From positions 124,001-188,000 of the forward strand of contig NZ_JAFIBY010000005.1 in assembly GCF_017832355.1 (NCBI RefSeq): 64,000 bases of DNA, read 5' to 3'. The notes beneath the pieces were generated by a model. It did not search any database and was not told the DNA's origin. It was given only the letters and a program-made list of their open reading frames with translations. Positions 14,460 through 23,485 of the stretch are shown here, in pieces; position 1 is the stretch's first letter; each line of letters starts with the position of its first letter. The stretch is from Serratia sp. PL17. Its GTDB lineage: Bacteria > Pseudomonadota > Gammaproteobacteria > Enterobacterales > Enterobacteriaceae. The translations under genes and the position numbers were made by a program.

Positions 14460-16376
14460 ATGGTGCGATTTCCCTACCCGCGTTTAGCCTATCTGTTTGA
14501 TGCTTTACAGTCTGAGACTTTGCCACAGGATGAGCTGGCGAAGCGTTTCGCCGTGTCTACCCGAACCGTACGTGCTGATATCACCGCACTGAACGATATT
14601 CTGGAAAAATACGGGGCCCACTTTGTACATAGCCGTGGTGCGGGCTACCACTTACAGGTTGATGACGCTGCGCTGTTCAGCGCCTTGCAGCATCAAGAAC
14701 GCAAAAAGCACGCGACGCCGCGTAGTGCACAGGAACGCGTGCACTATCTGCTGATTCGTTTTTTGACCTCAGCTTTTTCTCTAAAGCTTGAAGATTTAGC
14801 CGATGAATGGTTTGTCAGCCGCGGTACGCTGCAAAACGACATGGCTGAGGTGAGAGAGCGCTTGGCGCACTACCAGTTAACCATCGAAACCAAACCGCGT
14901 TACGGTATGAAGCTGTTTGGCTCTGAGATGGCGATCCGTGCTTGTCTGACCGATCTTTTATTCCAACTGCATCTGGCCGACGCGGAGAACCCGCTACTCA
15001 ACAATGAGATCCTGCTGCAACCACAGGTGTCTACTTTCGCCGGGCTGCTGCATCCGCTGTTGTCGCAATACGCCATTCGTTTGACCGATGAGGGCGAGCA
15101 GTACCTTATCTTCTACTGTGCGGTGGCGTTGCGGCGCATTACCGACGGCTATCCGTTACCGGACTTTGACGTTGAGGATGGCGATGACGCGGTACGCAAG
15201 GTCTCTACCTGGTTGGCAGGGGAGCTGCGCAAAGCCAGCGGGAAAGACGTGTCGATGGCGGAAGAGGCTTACCTGCGGGTGAATATTGCTGCGCGGCGGG
15301 TGCAAGAGGTGCAGCCGACCGAGATCAACGCAGACGATGAAGAAGCGCTGGTGGATTACATTCTGTCCTACATCAACGCGCACTATAACTACAATCTGCA
15401 GGGTGATAAACAGCTGCGAGCCGATCTGCTCACCCATATCAAAACCATGATCACTCGGGTGAAGTACCAGATTAATATCCCCAATCCACTGTTGGCGAAT
15501 ATCAAGCAGCATTACCCGATGGCCTATGATGTGACGCTGGCGGCAGTGTCTAGCTGGGGGAAATACACGCCTTATACCCTGAGTGAGAACGAAATTGGGT
15601 ATCTGGTACTGCACATTGGTGTTGGGCTGGAACGGCATTACAACATCGGCTATGAGCGGCACCCGCAGGTGATGTTGGTCTGTGATACCGGCAACTCGAC
15701 GGTGCGGATGATCCAGGCACAGATTGCGCGTAAGTACCCACAACTGGTCATGACGAAGATCGTTTCGCTACGTGATTACGAGGTGCTCAACCATATTGAC
15801 GAAGATTTTGTTATTTCCAACGCGCGGGTCAGCGAAAAGAACAAGCCTGTGGTTGTGATGTCACCGTTCCCGACTGAATATCAGCTAGAGCAGCTTGGCA
15901 AGCTGGTTCTGGTGGATCGCACCAAACCCTACATGCTGGAGAAGTTCTTCGATGCCGACCACTTTATGGTGGTCAACGAACCGCTGACCCAGGCGCAATT
16001 GTTCCAGCAAGTCTGTAGTCAGCTTGAACGTGAAGGCTATGTTGGCGATGATTTTTATCCGTCGGTAGTTGAGCGCGAAGCCATTGTTTCCACGATGTTG
16101 GGTGAGGGTATCGCACTGCCACACTCACTCGGGTTACTGGCGAAAAAAACCGTGGTGGTGACGCTGCTGGCACCACAGGGCATCGTCTGGGGCGAAGGTG
16201 AGATCGCTCACGTGATCTTCCTGCTGGCAATCAGTAAAAGCGATTACGAAGAAGCGATGGCGATCTATGATCTGTTCGTCACCTTCGTGCGTGAACGATC
16301 GATGAGTCGCCTGCTGGGCAGTGACAATTTTGATAGCTTTAAGGCGGTGGCGCTGGACTGTTTGAGCCGGATCTAG
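14460..16376 (+). CDS. BglG/MtlR-type transcriptional regulator with PRD, EIIB-like and EIIA domains
   Basis: A 638-residue multidomain regulator. An N-terminal HTH (LPQDELAKRFAVSTRTVRAD, residues 21-40) is followed by a second HTH (residues 108-130). PRD1 (about 165-280) lacks a recognisable His at the second site (LIFYCAVALRR). PRD2 (about 295-395) keeps His326 (LLTHIKTM) and His385 (LVLHIGVG). An EIIB-like domain has Cys408 (MLVCDTGNSTVR). A C-terminal EIIA(Fru)-like domain has His555 (IALPHS). The DNA-binding HTHs make it an MtlR/LicR-like activator, not an antiterminator. It sits at the end of the sugar-acid locus, convergent with npr, and probably controls that locus by PTS phosphorylation. 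Confidence 0.9.
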   Translation: MVRFPYPRLAYLFDALQSETLPQDELAKRFAVSTRTVRADITALNDILEKYGAHFVHSRGAGYHLQVDDAALFSALQHQERKKHATPRSAQERVHYLLIRFLTSAFSLKLEDLADEWFVSRGTLQNDMAEVRERLAHYQLTIETKPRYGMKLFGSEMAIRACLTDLLFQLHLADAENPLLNNEILLQPQVSTFAGLLHPLLSQYAIRLTDEGEQYLIFYCAVALRRITDGYPLPDFDVEDGDDAVRKVSTWLAGELRKASGKDVSMAEEAYLRVNIAARRVQEVQPTEINADDEEALVDYILSYINAHYNYNLQGDKQLRADLLTHIKTMITRVKYQINIPNPLLANIKQHYPMAYDVTLAAVSSWGKYTPYTLSENEIGYLVLHIGVGLERHYNIGYERHPQVMLVCDTGNSTVRMIQAQIARKYPQLVMTKIVSLRDYEVLNHIDEDFVISNARVSEKNKPVVVMSPFPTEYQLEQLGKLVLVDRTKPYMLEKFFDADHFMVVNEPLTQAQLFQQVCSQLEREGYVGDDFYPSVVEREAIVSTMLGEGIALPHSLGLLAKKTVVVTLLAPQGIVWGEGEIAHVIFLLAISKSDYEEAMAIYDLFVTFVRERSMSRLLGSDNFDSFKAVALDCLSRI

Positions 16377-16402
16377 CTGCAGGAATGAGGTGTTGTAAAA
16401 TC

Positions 16403-16424
16403 GGTGCGCATCATGCAGCGCACC
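16403..16424. terminator. Bidirectional hairpin between the regulator and npr
   Basis: GGTGCGC-N8-GCGCACC forms a 7-bp stem in the 55-bp gap between convergent genes. On the minus strand it is followed by GATTTTAC, and on the plus strand by TTACTCTTTAATC. It is a modest terminator. Confidence 0.5.
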
Positions 16425-16431
16425 TTACTCT

Positions 16432-16704
16432 TTAATCTTCGTCAAAACCGGAATTAATCAACTCAATCACGGCGGCCAACGCTTTTACTTCATCCGGACC
16501 TGTGGCTTCCACTTCGATATGGCGCCCCTGTGCGGAGTCCAGCATCAGCAGCGCAATCACGCTGCTGGCCTCGGCTTCTGTGCCGCTGTCGTTACGCAGC
16601 ATCACTTCGGCGTCAAAACTCTGCACCAGCTCGAACAGCTTCATCGCTGGGCGTGCATGCATACCAAGTTTGTTTTTGATTTCAACCGTTTGCTTGACCG
16701 TCAT
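16432..16704 (-). CDS. ptsO: Phosphocarrier protein NPr of the nitrogen PTS
   Basis: A 90-residue HPr-like protein with the phosphorylated His16 in [10 protein letters not shown]. The Ser-46 region ([20 protein letters not shown]) is that of NPr, not HPr. It transfers phosphate from EI-Ntr (PtsP) to EIIA-Ntr (PtsN). Its ATG overlaps the rapZ stop by 4 bp, as in E. coli, where the gene is also called npr. It is the last gene of the rpoN operon in this window. Confidence 0.97.
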   Translation of the reverse strand: MTVKQTVEIKNKLGMHARPAMKLFELVQSFDAEVMLRNDSGTEAEASSVIALLMLDSAQGRHIEVEATGPDEVKALAAVIELINSGFDED

Positions 16705-17555
16705 TGTTTGCGTTTTTCCAACGTACGATGGCGTGATTGCACGTTCTTGCCGCGCGAACGGAAGTAGTCGGCCAATTGTTCCGCCACGTACACTGAACGG
16801 TGTTTACCGCCGGTACAGCCAATGGCCACTGTCAGGTAGCTGCGGTTGTTGGTTTCCAGCATCGGCAGCCACTGTTCCAGATAACTGCGCGTCTGGTAGA
16901 TGAAGTTGTGCACTTCAGTGTGGCGATCGAGGAATGAGGCAACGGGTTTATCCAAACCGGTCATTGGGCGCAGTTTTGGATCCCAGTGTGGGTTCGGCAG
17001 GAAGCGTACGTCGAACACGTAATCGGCATCGATCGGGATACCGTGTTTAAAGCCGAAGGATTCAAACACCATGGTTAGCTCACGCTCGCGTTTGCCCAAC
17101 AGGCGGGTACGCAGCATTTCGGCCAGCTCATGCACTGACATTTCTGACGTGTCGATGATCAGGTCGGCTCTGGAACGCAGGGGTTCGAGCAGATCACTCT
17201 CTTCATCGATAGCGCTTTCCAGTGACAGGTTCTTGCTAGAGAGCGGATGCAGACGGCGTGTATCACTGTAGCGGCGAATCAGCGTATTGCGATCGGCGTC
17301 GAGGAACAGCAACTGCGGCGAGAAGCTGTCAGGCAGCTGAGTCATCGCATATTCAAACACTTCCGGCGATTCCGGCATGTTACGTACGTCGATGCTTACC
17401 GCTGCGGAGCTGTTGCGTTCCGCCAACGTATTGGCAAGCTGCGGTAGCAGTACCACGGGCAGGTTATCAACGCAGTAAAAACCCATGTCTTCCAACGCCC
17501 GCAAGGCGACGGATTTCCCTGAACCGGAACGGCCGCTGACAATCATCAGCACCAT
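16701..17555 (-). CDS. rapZ: RNase adapter RapZ
   Basis: A 284-residue protein, same length as E. coli RapZ. It has a Walker A motif near the N-terminus (GRSGSGKS, residues 8-15), the Walker B-like [20 protein letters not shown], and the C-terminal RNA-binding part ending [23 protein letters not shown]. RapZ binds the GlmZ sRNA, delivers it to RNase E, and senses glucosamine-6-phosphate to tune GlmS. It lies between ptsN and npr in the conserved order. 130 bp separate it from ptsN. Confidence 0.97.
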   Translation of the reverse strand: MVLMIVSGRSGSGKSVALRALEDMGFYCVDNLPVVLLPQLANTLAERNSSAAVSIDVRNMPESPEVFEYAMTQLPDSFSPQLLFLDADRNTLIRRYSDTRRLHPLSSKNLSLESAIDEESDLLEPLRSRADLIIDTSEMSVHELAEMLRTRLLGKRERELTMVFESFGFKHGIPIDADYVFDVRFLPNPHWDPKLRPMTGLDKPVASFLDRHTEVHNFIYQTRSYLEQWLPMLETNNRSYLTVAIGCTGGKHRSVYVAEQLADYFRSRGKNVQSRHRTLEKRKQ

Positions 17556-17685
17556 GTGGAAACTCCCCTGGCATCTCAGTGGCGTCTATCGCCACCTTTA
17601 GAAACTTTATTATTCCGGCCTGAACCGGAATCCATCATGGCTAAACAGTATCGTTATCCGGGCTGGAAGTCACGCCAGCCGGGCG

Positions 17686-18147
17686 TTACTCGGTGATGAT
17701 TTGGTAAAGCTCTTCGTCACTTTGCGCGGCACGCAGGCGACGGCATACGGTTTTGTCGGCCAGGCGCTTGGCGACCAGGGACAGGGTATGCAAATGGGTT
17801 TTACATTGATCTGCCGGTACCAGTAAGGCGAATAGCAGATCGACCGGCTGGTTATCAATGGCATCAAAGGCGATAGGTTGGTCGAGACGGATAAACACGC
17901 CAACAGCCCGCAATGTGTCCTCTTCCAGTTTGCCATGGGGAATGGCGATACCGTTGCCGATACCGGTGCTGCCCATACGCTCGCGGGTGAGAACCGCGTC
18001 AAACACCACCTGTGGTGACAGGTTTAGCTGCTTGGCGGCCAGTTCGCTGATAATTTCCAAAGCGCGTTTCTTGCTAGTGCAATGGACGGCGCTTCTGGTG
18101 CACTCGATGTTTAGGACCGAGCTTAATTGCATTGTTTCGTTGTTCAT
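17686..18147 (-). CDS. ptsN: Nitrogen-PTS EIIA(Ntr)
   Basis: A 153-residue EIIA of the fructose family. The phosphorylated residue is His71 in GIAIPHGKLEED. It receives phosphate from NPr and regulates potassium transport and other targets in response to nitrogen status. I chose the ATG at 18145-18147 because it follows a GATGAG site and matches the family N-terminus (QLSSVLN); an upstream in-frame start would add 29 atypical residues. Downstream of hpf in the rpoN cluster. Confidence 0.96.
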   Translation of the reverse strand: MNNETMQLSSVLNIECTRSAVHCTSKKRALEIISELAAKQLNLSPQVVFDAVLTRERMGSTGIGNGIAIPHGKLEEDTLRAVGVFIRLDQPIAFDAIDNQPVDLLFALLVPADQCKTHLHTLSLVAKRLADKTVCRRLRAAQSDEELYQIITE

Positions 18148-18301
18148 CTCATCTTCACTTAAAACCACACCAGCAAGCAGGCTTGTGAGGTGATTTTTCG
18201 CCTGTTGGCTTATCGGCGCGGTACCCATAGACAAACAGGTAACGCGCCGATGGCCGAATCTACGTTTGAGCCGAATCCGCGGACGGAAACGGCCCAGAAT
18301 G

Positions 18302-18589
18302 TCAGTGTTGCTTCAGTTTGTCTTTATGTTTGTTCAATTGACGTGCCAGTTTGTCGATCAGGGTATCAATTGCAGCATACATGTTCTCGTCTTCCGAGGT
18401 GGCGTGCAACTCGCCTCCATTCACGTGCACCGTTGCTTCCGCAATCTGTTGCACTTTTTCCACACTAAGAACGACATACACCTGATTTATGCGGTCAAAA
18501 TACTGTTCGAGTTTAGCGAACTTGGTGTTCACGAACTCACGCAATGGTTCGGTGATTTCGATGTGGTGTCCGGTAATGTTGAGCTGCAT
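18302..18589 (-). CDS. hpf: Ribosome hibernation promoting factor HPF (short form)
   Basis: A 95-residue protein matching E. coli HPF in length and sequence (MQLNITGHHIEITEPLREFV; KLARQLNKHKDKLKQH at the end). It helps dimerise ribosomes into 100S particles in stationary phase. An in-frame upstream start (18616) overlaps rpoN, but the ATG at 18587-18589, preceded by AGGAAGA, is the family start. Lies 24 bp after the rpoN stop. Confidence 0.97.
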   Translation of the reverse strand: MQLNITGHHIEITEPLREFVNTKFAKLEQYFDRINQVYVVLSVEKVQQIAEATVHVNGGELHATSEDENMYAAIDTLIDKLARQLNKHKDKLKQH

Positions 18590-18612
18590 AGTGTCTTCCT
18601 TCTCAATAGAGG

Positions 18613-20046
18613 TCAAACCAACTGTTTACGCTGGTTGGACGGCGGGATGGACAAAGACTCTCGGTACTTGGCGACGGTACGCCGCGCCACGATGATCCCC
18701 TGATCGGAGAGCAGGGTAGCCAGCTTGCTGTCGCTGAGCGGTTTGGCGGGGTTTTCCGCCGCGATCATTTTCTTCACGACTGCCCGGATCGCCGTAGAGG
18801 AAGCCTCGCCTCCGCTGTCGGTATTCACATGGCTTGAGAAGAAATATTTCAATTCGAAAATGCCGCGCGGACTGTGCAAAAACTTTTGCGTAGTCACGCG
18901 TGAGATTGTCGATTCATGCATCTCCACGGCCTGAGCGATGTCCGCCAGTACCATGGGTTTCATAAATTCTGCACCTTGCTCAAAGAAGGCCTGTTGCTGC
19001 TCGACAATGCAGCGTGAGACTTTCAGTAAAGTGTCGTTCCTGCTTTCCAGACTTTTGATCAGCCATTTGGCTTCCTGCAGATTACTGCGGATGTACTGTC
19101 CGTCGCTGTCGTTACGCGCGCTGTTGCCCATGGCGGCGTATTGCTGGTTGATCTTCAGCCGTGGAATGCTGTCACTGTTGAGCTCAACCGTCCAAACATC
19201 TTGCACTTTGCGTACCAGCACGTCTGGGATCACGTACTCAGACTCGCCGGTATTGATCGACTGGCCCGGACGCGGATCGAGTGACTGAATCAGCTGCATC
19301 GCTTCTTTCAGTGTATCTTCTTTTGAGCGCGTTGTTCGCATTAGGCTGCGAAAGTCGTGGTTGGCCAGCAAGTCCAGGTGTTCACTGATGATCAGGCGTG
19401 CTTCAGCCAGATAGGGCGTGTCTTCGGCATACTGGGAAAGCTGAACCAACAGGCAATCACGCAGATCGCGCGCGGCAACGCCAACCGGATCAAAACGCTG
19501 TACGCGTTTCAATACGGCTTCGACTTCGTCCATTGTCACATTTTCGTCACCGATACTCTCCAGAATGTCTTCCAGCGGCACGGTGAGATAACCGGTGTCG
19601 TCGACAGCGTCAACGATTGAGGTGGCGATGGCGGCATCCGTATCGGAAAACGGTGTGAGATCCACCTGCCACATCAGATAGTCCTGCAGGGTCTGGGTGG
19701 TTTCACCTTGATAAACCGGGAGTTCATCATCGCTGTAATCAGTACGGGTACCGGAGGGGGTACCCGCCGTATAGATTTCATCCCAGGTAGCGTCCAACGG
19801 CAGCTCTTCCGGCATGTCTTTCTGTTCTAGCGCTTCGCGGGTGTCCAAACCTTCGGTTTCGAGGGTTTCTTTGGTTTCGATTTCTTCGTGCAGGTCAGTC
19901 TGTTCAAGCAATGGGTTGCTCTCTAACGCCAGCTGTATCTCCTGCTGGAGTTCAAGCGTGGACAACTGCAACAGGCGGATAGCCTGCTGGAGTTGGGGGG
20001 TCATAGCCAATTGTTGGCTAAACCTGAGTTGCAAACCTTGCTTCAT
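18613..20046 (-). CDS. rpoN: RNA polymerase sigma-54 factor
   Basis: A 477-residue sigma-54. Region I is glutamine-rich ([23 protein letters not shown]) and contacts activators. Region II is acidic. The C-terminus carries the RpoN box ([10 protein letters not shown]) that reads the -24 element. The length equals E. coli RpoN. It is followed by hpf, ptsN, rapZ and npr in the classical operon and preceded by lptB at 49 bp. It serves nitrogen-assimilation and other activator-dependent promoters. Confidence 0.98.
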   Translation of the reverse strand: MKQGLQLRFSQQLAMTPQLQQAIRLLQLSTLELQQEIQLALESNPLLEQTDLHEEIETKETLETEGLDTREALEQKDMPEELPLDATWDEIYTAGTPSGTRTDYSDDELPVYQGETTQTLQDYLMWQVDLTPFSDTDAAIATSIVDAVDDTGYLTVPLEDILESIGDENVTMDEVEAVLKRVQRFDPVGVAARDLRDCLLVQLSQYAEDTPYLAEARLIISEHLDLLANHDFRSLMRTTRSKEDTLKEAMQLIQSLDPRPGQSINTGESEYVIPDVLVRKVQDVWTVELNSDSIPRLKINQQYAAMGNSARNDSDGQYIRSNLQEAKWLIKSLESRNDTLLKVSRCIVEQQQAFFEQGAEFMKPMVLADIAQAVEMHESTISRVTTQKFLHSPRGIFELKYFFSSHVNTDSGGEASSTAIRAVVKKMIAAENPAKPLSDSKLATLLSDQGIIVARRTVAKYRESLSIPPSNQRKQLV

Positions 20047-20095
20047 AATCTTCTGTTTACTTCCGTTAACCGTCGCCCAATGGGCGCGCTGGTAC

Positions 20096-20821
20096 TCAGA
20101 GGCGGAATTCTTCGCCCAGATAAACGCGTTTCACCTGCTCATCGGCCAGAATAGCATCCGGCGTGCCGTGAGCAATCAGTTTGCCCTGGCTGACAATGTA
20201 GGCGCGTTCACATACGTCCAGCGTTTCGCGCACGTTGTGGTCGGTGATCAGCACGCCCAGGCCGCTATCACGCAAGTGCTCGATAATCTTTTTAATGTCG
20301 ATAACGGAGATGGGGTCGACCCCGGCGAAGGGTTCATCCAGCAGGATAAATTTCGGGTTGGCCGCCAGGGCTCGGGCGATCTCCACGCGGCGGCGTTCGC
20401 CACCGGACAAGGCCTGGCCCAGGTTGTCGCGCAGATGGGAGATATGGAACTCTTCCATCAACTCTACCGCACGGTCTGCTCGCTGTTCGCTGCTGAGGTC
20501 ATCACGGATCTCAAGAACGGCCATCAGGTTGTCATACACGCTCAGGCGGCGGAAGATTGACGCTTCTTGCGGCAGATAGCCGATACCACGACGCGCGCGC
20601 GCATGCAGTGGCAACAGGCTGATGTCTTCTTCGTCAATCACGATACGCCCGGCATCACGTTGAACGATACCCACCACCATGTAGAAGGTGGTGGTCTTAC
20701 CGGCACCGTTCGGCCCCAGAAGGCCGACGATTTCGCCGGATTTCACGTTCAGACTGACGTCTTCAACAACTTTGCGGCCCTTGTAGGCTTTCGCCAAGTT
20801 TTCTGCGATGAGTGTAGCCAT
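20096..20821 (-). CDS. lptB: LPS export ABC transporter ATPase LptB
   Basis: A 241-residue ABC ATPase with Walker [10 protein letters not shown], signature LSGGERRR, Walker [13 protein letters not shown] and an H-loop ITDHN. It is nearly identical to E. coli LptB, which powers LptFG to extract lipopolysaccharide from the inner membrane. It follows lptA by 6 bp, keeping the kdsD-kdsC-lptC-lptA-lptB order that links Kdo synthesis with LPS transport. Confidence 0.98.
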   Translation of the reverse strand: MATLIAENLAKAYKGRKVVEDVSLNVKSGEIVGLLGPNGAGKTTTFYMVVGIVQRDAGRIVIDEEDISLLPLHARARRGIGYLPQEASIFRRLSVYDNLMAVLEIRDDLSSEQRADRAVELMEEFHISHLRDNLGQALSGGERRRVEIARALAANPKFILLDEPFAGVDPISVIDIKKIIEHLRDSGLGVLITDHNVRETLDVCERAYIVSQGKLIAHGTPDAILADEQVKRVYLGEEFRL

Positions 20822-20827
20822 AAGTGA

Positions 20828-21367
20828 TTAGTTACTCTTCTTTTGCCCGTTTTTGTCTTGCAACTGCGACGGTACCAGAACCGTAGTCACGCGTTTGCCT
20901 TTATCGCTAAACGCCTGCATTTGCTGCTGTTGCACCAGGTAGGTGATGCGATCGCCTTTTACGTTGCTGTCGAGCTGTTCCAGATAGGCATTCCCGGTCA
21001 GGGTCACTAACTGCGAGGCGACATCGTAACGGACCTTTTGGGCATGGCCTTTCACCGGCTTGCCACTGTCTTGCATCTGGTAAAAAGTCACTGGGTTACC
21101 AAAGGCTTCAATGTAGGTTTTGTTCTGATCGCCGCCCGGCCGAGTCACCACGACCTTGTCCGCCTTGATATCGATGGTGCCTTGCTTAATCACCACGTTA
21201 TCAGTAAAGGTGCTGACGTTGCTCTGCATATCCAGTGACTGTTTCAGTGAATCAATGCTCACCGGTTGATTGGAGTCGGACTTCAGCGCCCAAGCGGGGG
21301 CGCTGGCGGCCAAAATCAAGCTGCCGATCAACAGATTACGGCGTTGTTTTTTGGTTCTGAATTTCAT
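20828..21367 (-). CDS. lptA: Periplasmic LPS bridge protein LptA
   Basis: A 179-residue precursor with a signal peptide ending APAWA. The mature protein has the beta-jellyroll OstA fold (VKQGTIDIKADKVVVTRPGG-like block). LptA oligomers form the periplasmic bridge between LptC and LptD. I start at the ATG at 21365-21367, which matches the E. coli N-terminus (MKFRTKKQ); an upstream in-frame start adds seven residues. The start lies inside the last 32 bp of lptC, as in E. coli. Confidence 0.96.
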   Translation of the reverse strand: MKFRTKKQRRNLLIGSLILAASAPAWALKSDSNQPVSIDSLKQSLDMQSNVSTFTDNVVIKQGTIDIKADKVVVTRPGGDQNKTYIEAFGNPVTFYQMQDSGKPVKGHAQKVRYDVASQLVTLTGNAYLEQLDSNVKGDRITYLVQQQQMQAFSDKGKRVTTVLVPSQLQDKNGQKKSN

Positions 21368-21914
21368 AGTTGGTCTTAACCTTATCAATCAGCTCAGCGG
21401 TTTTGGTCCGCAGGTTCCCACGCATTTTCATGCCGTTAGAGGTGAAGTTCGTCCCGTAGAGTGTCACTTCGTCATCCGAAGACACATCCTGGGTCACCAG
21501 GTTCACCTGAGCATTATCTGTTTTAATTTTTTCCAGCTGTGAGGTGGTGGTCAGGCTATTCACCTCGACATGGCCGTAAAGATACAGCATCCGATCTTTA
21601 GTCAGTTTGGCGCGATCGGCGCGAACTGACCAGGTAGCCACCGCGTTTTCATCAAACAGCGTCATCACTGGCTGGGTAAACCAGCTTAAATCATCGGCGG
21701 TATAATACTTCACATCTTCCGCTACCAGCTTGTAACTCAGCTTGCCGGTCGGATTGTACACTATGGTGACCGTGTGCTGGCTCTGGTAAGTCGGGTCCTG
21801 ACTGTTCACCGGCCCTGGGACCGCGTCATTATTGAAATCAGCCATGTTCCAGCCAATCAGCGCCAATGCGATCACCGCCAGCAAAAGGGTGATCCAAAGT
21901 TTGGTTTTACTCAT
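21336..21914 (-). CDS. lptC: LPS export protein LptC
   Basis: A 192-residue bitopic protein with one N-terminal membrane helix (LWITLLLAVIALALIGWNMA) and a periplasmic jellyroll (SFTV-type WFTQPVMTLFDENAVATWSVRADRAKL). LptC links LptBFG to LptA. The start at 21914 (MSKTK) matches the family. Its ATG overlaps the kdsC stop, and its end overlaps lptA. Confidence 0.96.
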   Translation of the reverse strand: MSKTKLWITLLLAVIALALIGWNMADFNNDAVPGPVNSQDPTYQSQHTVTIVYNPTGKLSYKLVAEDVKYYTADDLSWFTQPVMTLFDENAVATWSVRADRAKLTKDRMLYLYGHVEVNSLTTTSQLEKIKTDNAQVNLVTQDVSSDDEVTLYGTNFTSNGMKMRGNLRTKTAELIDKVKTNYEIQNQKTTP

Positions 21915-22465
21915 ATCGACAGCCCTTTGGCGTCCTCCAGCTTGTTCTGAGCCAAAAGAATAATGTCGCACAGCTCGCGCACCGCGCCGCGGCCGCCGGC
22001 AATGCGGGTAACGTAGTGGGCGCGTGGCAGCAGCAACGGATGTGCATCTGCGACCGCAACGGCCAGGCCAACTTGCGCCATCACCGGCCAGTCGATCAGA
22101 TCGTCACCAATATAGGCGACCTGATCTGCCGTAAGCGACAGTGTATCCAACAGTTCACGGAAGGCCAAAAGCTTATCGGATTGCCCCTGATAAAGGTGGG
22201 TGATACCGAGGGTATTTGCCCGGTCTTCCAGCAGCTTGGCGGAACGACCGGTGATGATCGCCACCTCGATATCTGAGGTTTTCAGGCAGCGGATACCGTA
22301 ACCGTCACGGACGTTGAATGCTTTTAATTCTTCGCCATTGTTGCCCATGAAAATCAGGCCGTCTGACAGCACGCCATCGACATCACAAATCAGCAGGCGG
22401 ATTTTCCCGGCACGCGCCATGACATCTTGTTCTACAGGCCCGTAGCAGGTTTCAACCAGACTCAT
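21911..22465 (-). CDS. kdsC: Kdo-8-phosphate phosphatase KdsC
   Basis: A 184-residue HAD-superfamily phosphatase. The nucleophile motif CDVDGVLSDG, the Thr motif AIITGRSAK and the late DDLIDWPVM acid pair are all present. It hydrolyses Kdo-8-phosphate to Kdo, an LPS core precursor. I prefer the ATG at 22465 because GGAAGAG sits six bases upstream; a second ATG at 22480, which overlaps that signal, would add five residues (MEENS). It forms part of a coupled kdsD-kdsC-lptC chain. Confidence 0.96.
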   Translation of the reverse strand: MSLVETCYGPVEQDVMARAGKIRLLICDVDGVLSDGLIFMGNNGEELKAFNVRDGYGIRCLKTSDIEVAIITGRSAKLLEDRANTLGITHLYQGQSDKLLAFRELLDTLSLTADQVAYIGDDLIDWPVMAQVGLAVAVADAHPLLLPRAHYVTRIAGGRGAVRELCDIILLAQNKLEDAKGLSI

Positions 22466-22482
22466 TGAGTTCTCTTCCATAA

Positions 22483-23469
22483 TTAAACGACACCGGCGCG
22501 CAGCATGTCATGCATATGTACCACACCCAGCAATTGGTCGCCATCGGCAACCAGCACCGCGGTGATATGACGTTGTTGCATCAGATTTAACGCGTCGACG
22601 GCCAACAGGTTTGGGCGTACGCGGATGCCGCCCAGCGTCATGACATCGACAATCCTGGCGTCGTTGAGGTTAATGCCCATATCAAATATCCGGCGCAGGT
22701 CACCGTCGGTAAAGATACCGGCGATCTTCATCAGATCGTCACAGATGACCGTCATGCCCAGATTTTTACGGGTGATTTCCAGCAGCGCGTCGCGCAAAGA
22801 GGCGTCGGCACTGACATGGGGAATTTCGTCGCCGCTGTGCATAATGTCGCATACACGCAGCAACAGACGACGGCCCAGAGCACCGCCTGGGTGCGAAAGG
22901 GCAAAATCTTCCGGTGTGAAACCACGGGCTTTCAGCAGTGCGACGGCCAAGGCGTCACCCATCACCAGCGTCGCCGTGGTGCTGGTGGTAGGAGCCAGAC
23001 CCAACGGGCAGGCTTCCTGTGGCACCTTGATGCACAGGTGAATATCGGCCGCTTTGCCCATCGAGCTGTCTGGGTTGTTGGTCATGCAGATCAATGGGAT
23101 TTGCTGGCGCTTCAACACCGGGATCAGCGCCTGGATTTCGTTAGACTCACCCGAGTTTGATATGGCGAGCACGATATCTTGCGTAGTAACCATTCCAAGG
23201 TCGCCGTGGCTGGCTTCGGCGGGATGAACAAAGAACGCAGGTGTGCCTGTGCTGGCAAAGGTTGCAGCAATTTTGCAGCCGATATGCCCGGATTTACCCA
23301 TGCCCATCACGACCACTTTGCCACTGCAACCGGCAATCAGCTCGCAGGCGCGGGTGAAGTCTGCATTGATGTATTGACTGAGCTGAGCCAGCCCGTCACG
23401 TTCAATCTGCAGCACTTCTTTGCCTGCCTGCTGGAAATCAAAGCCCGGTTGCAACTGAATGTTTGACAT
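22483..23469 (-). CDS. kdsD: D-arabinose 5-phosphate isomerase KdsD
   Basis: A 328-residue protein, same length as E. coli KdsD. An N-terminal SIS sugar-isomerase domain (GKVVVMGMGKSGHIG; AISNSGESNEI) is followed by two CBS domains from about residue 200. It converts ribulose-5-phosphate to arabinose-5-phosphate, the first committed step of Kdo synthesis. The start at 23469 (MSNIQLQPGFDFQ) matches the family; MSMSNI two codons earlier is possible. It lies 17 bp after yrbG. Confidence 0.97.
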   Translation of the reverse strand: MSNIQLQPGFDFQQAGKEVLQIERDGLAQLSQYINADFTRACELIAGCSGKVVVMGMGKSGHIGCKIAATFASTGTPAFFVHPAEASHGDLGMVTTQDIVLAISNSGESNEIQALIPVLKRQQIPLICMTNNPDSSMGKAADIHLCIKVPQEACPLGLAPTTSTTATLVMGDALAVALLKARGFTPEDFALSHPGGALGRRLLLRVCDIMHSGDEIPHVSADASLRDALLEITRKNLGMTVICDDLMKIAGIFTDGDLRRIFDMGINLNDARIVDVMTLGGIRVRPNLLAVDALNLMQQRHITAVLVADGDQLLGVVHMHDMLRAGVV

Positions 23470-23485
23470 ACTCATTCCCGTCGGT

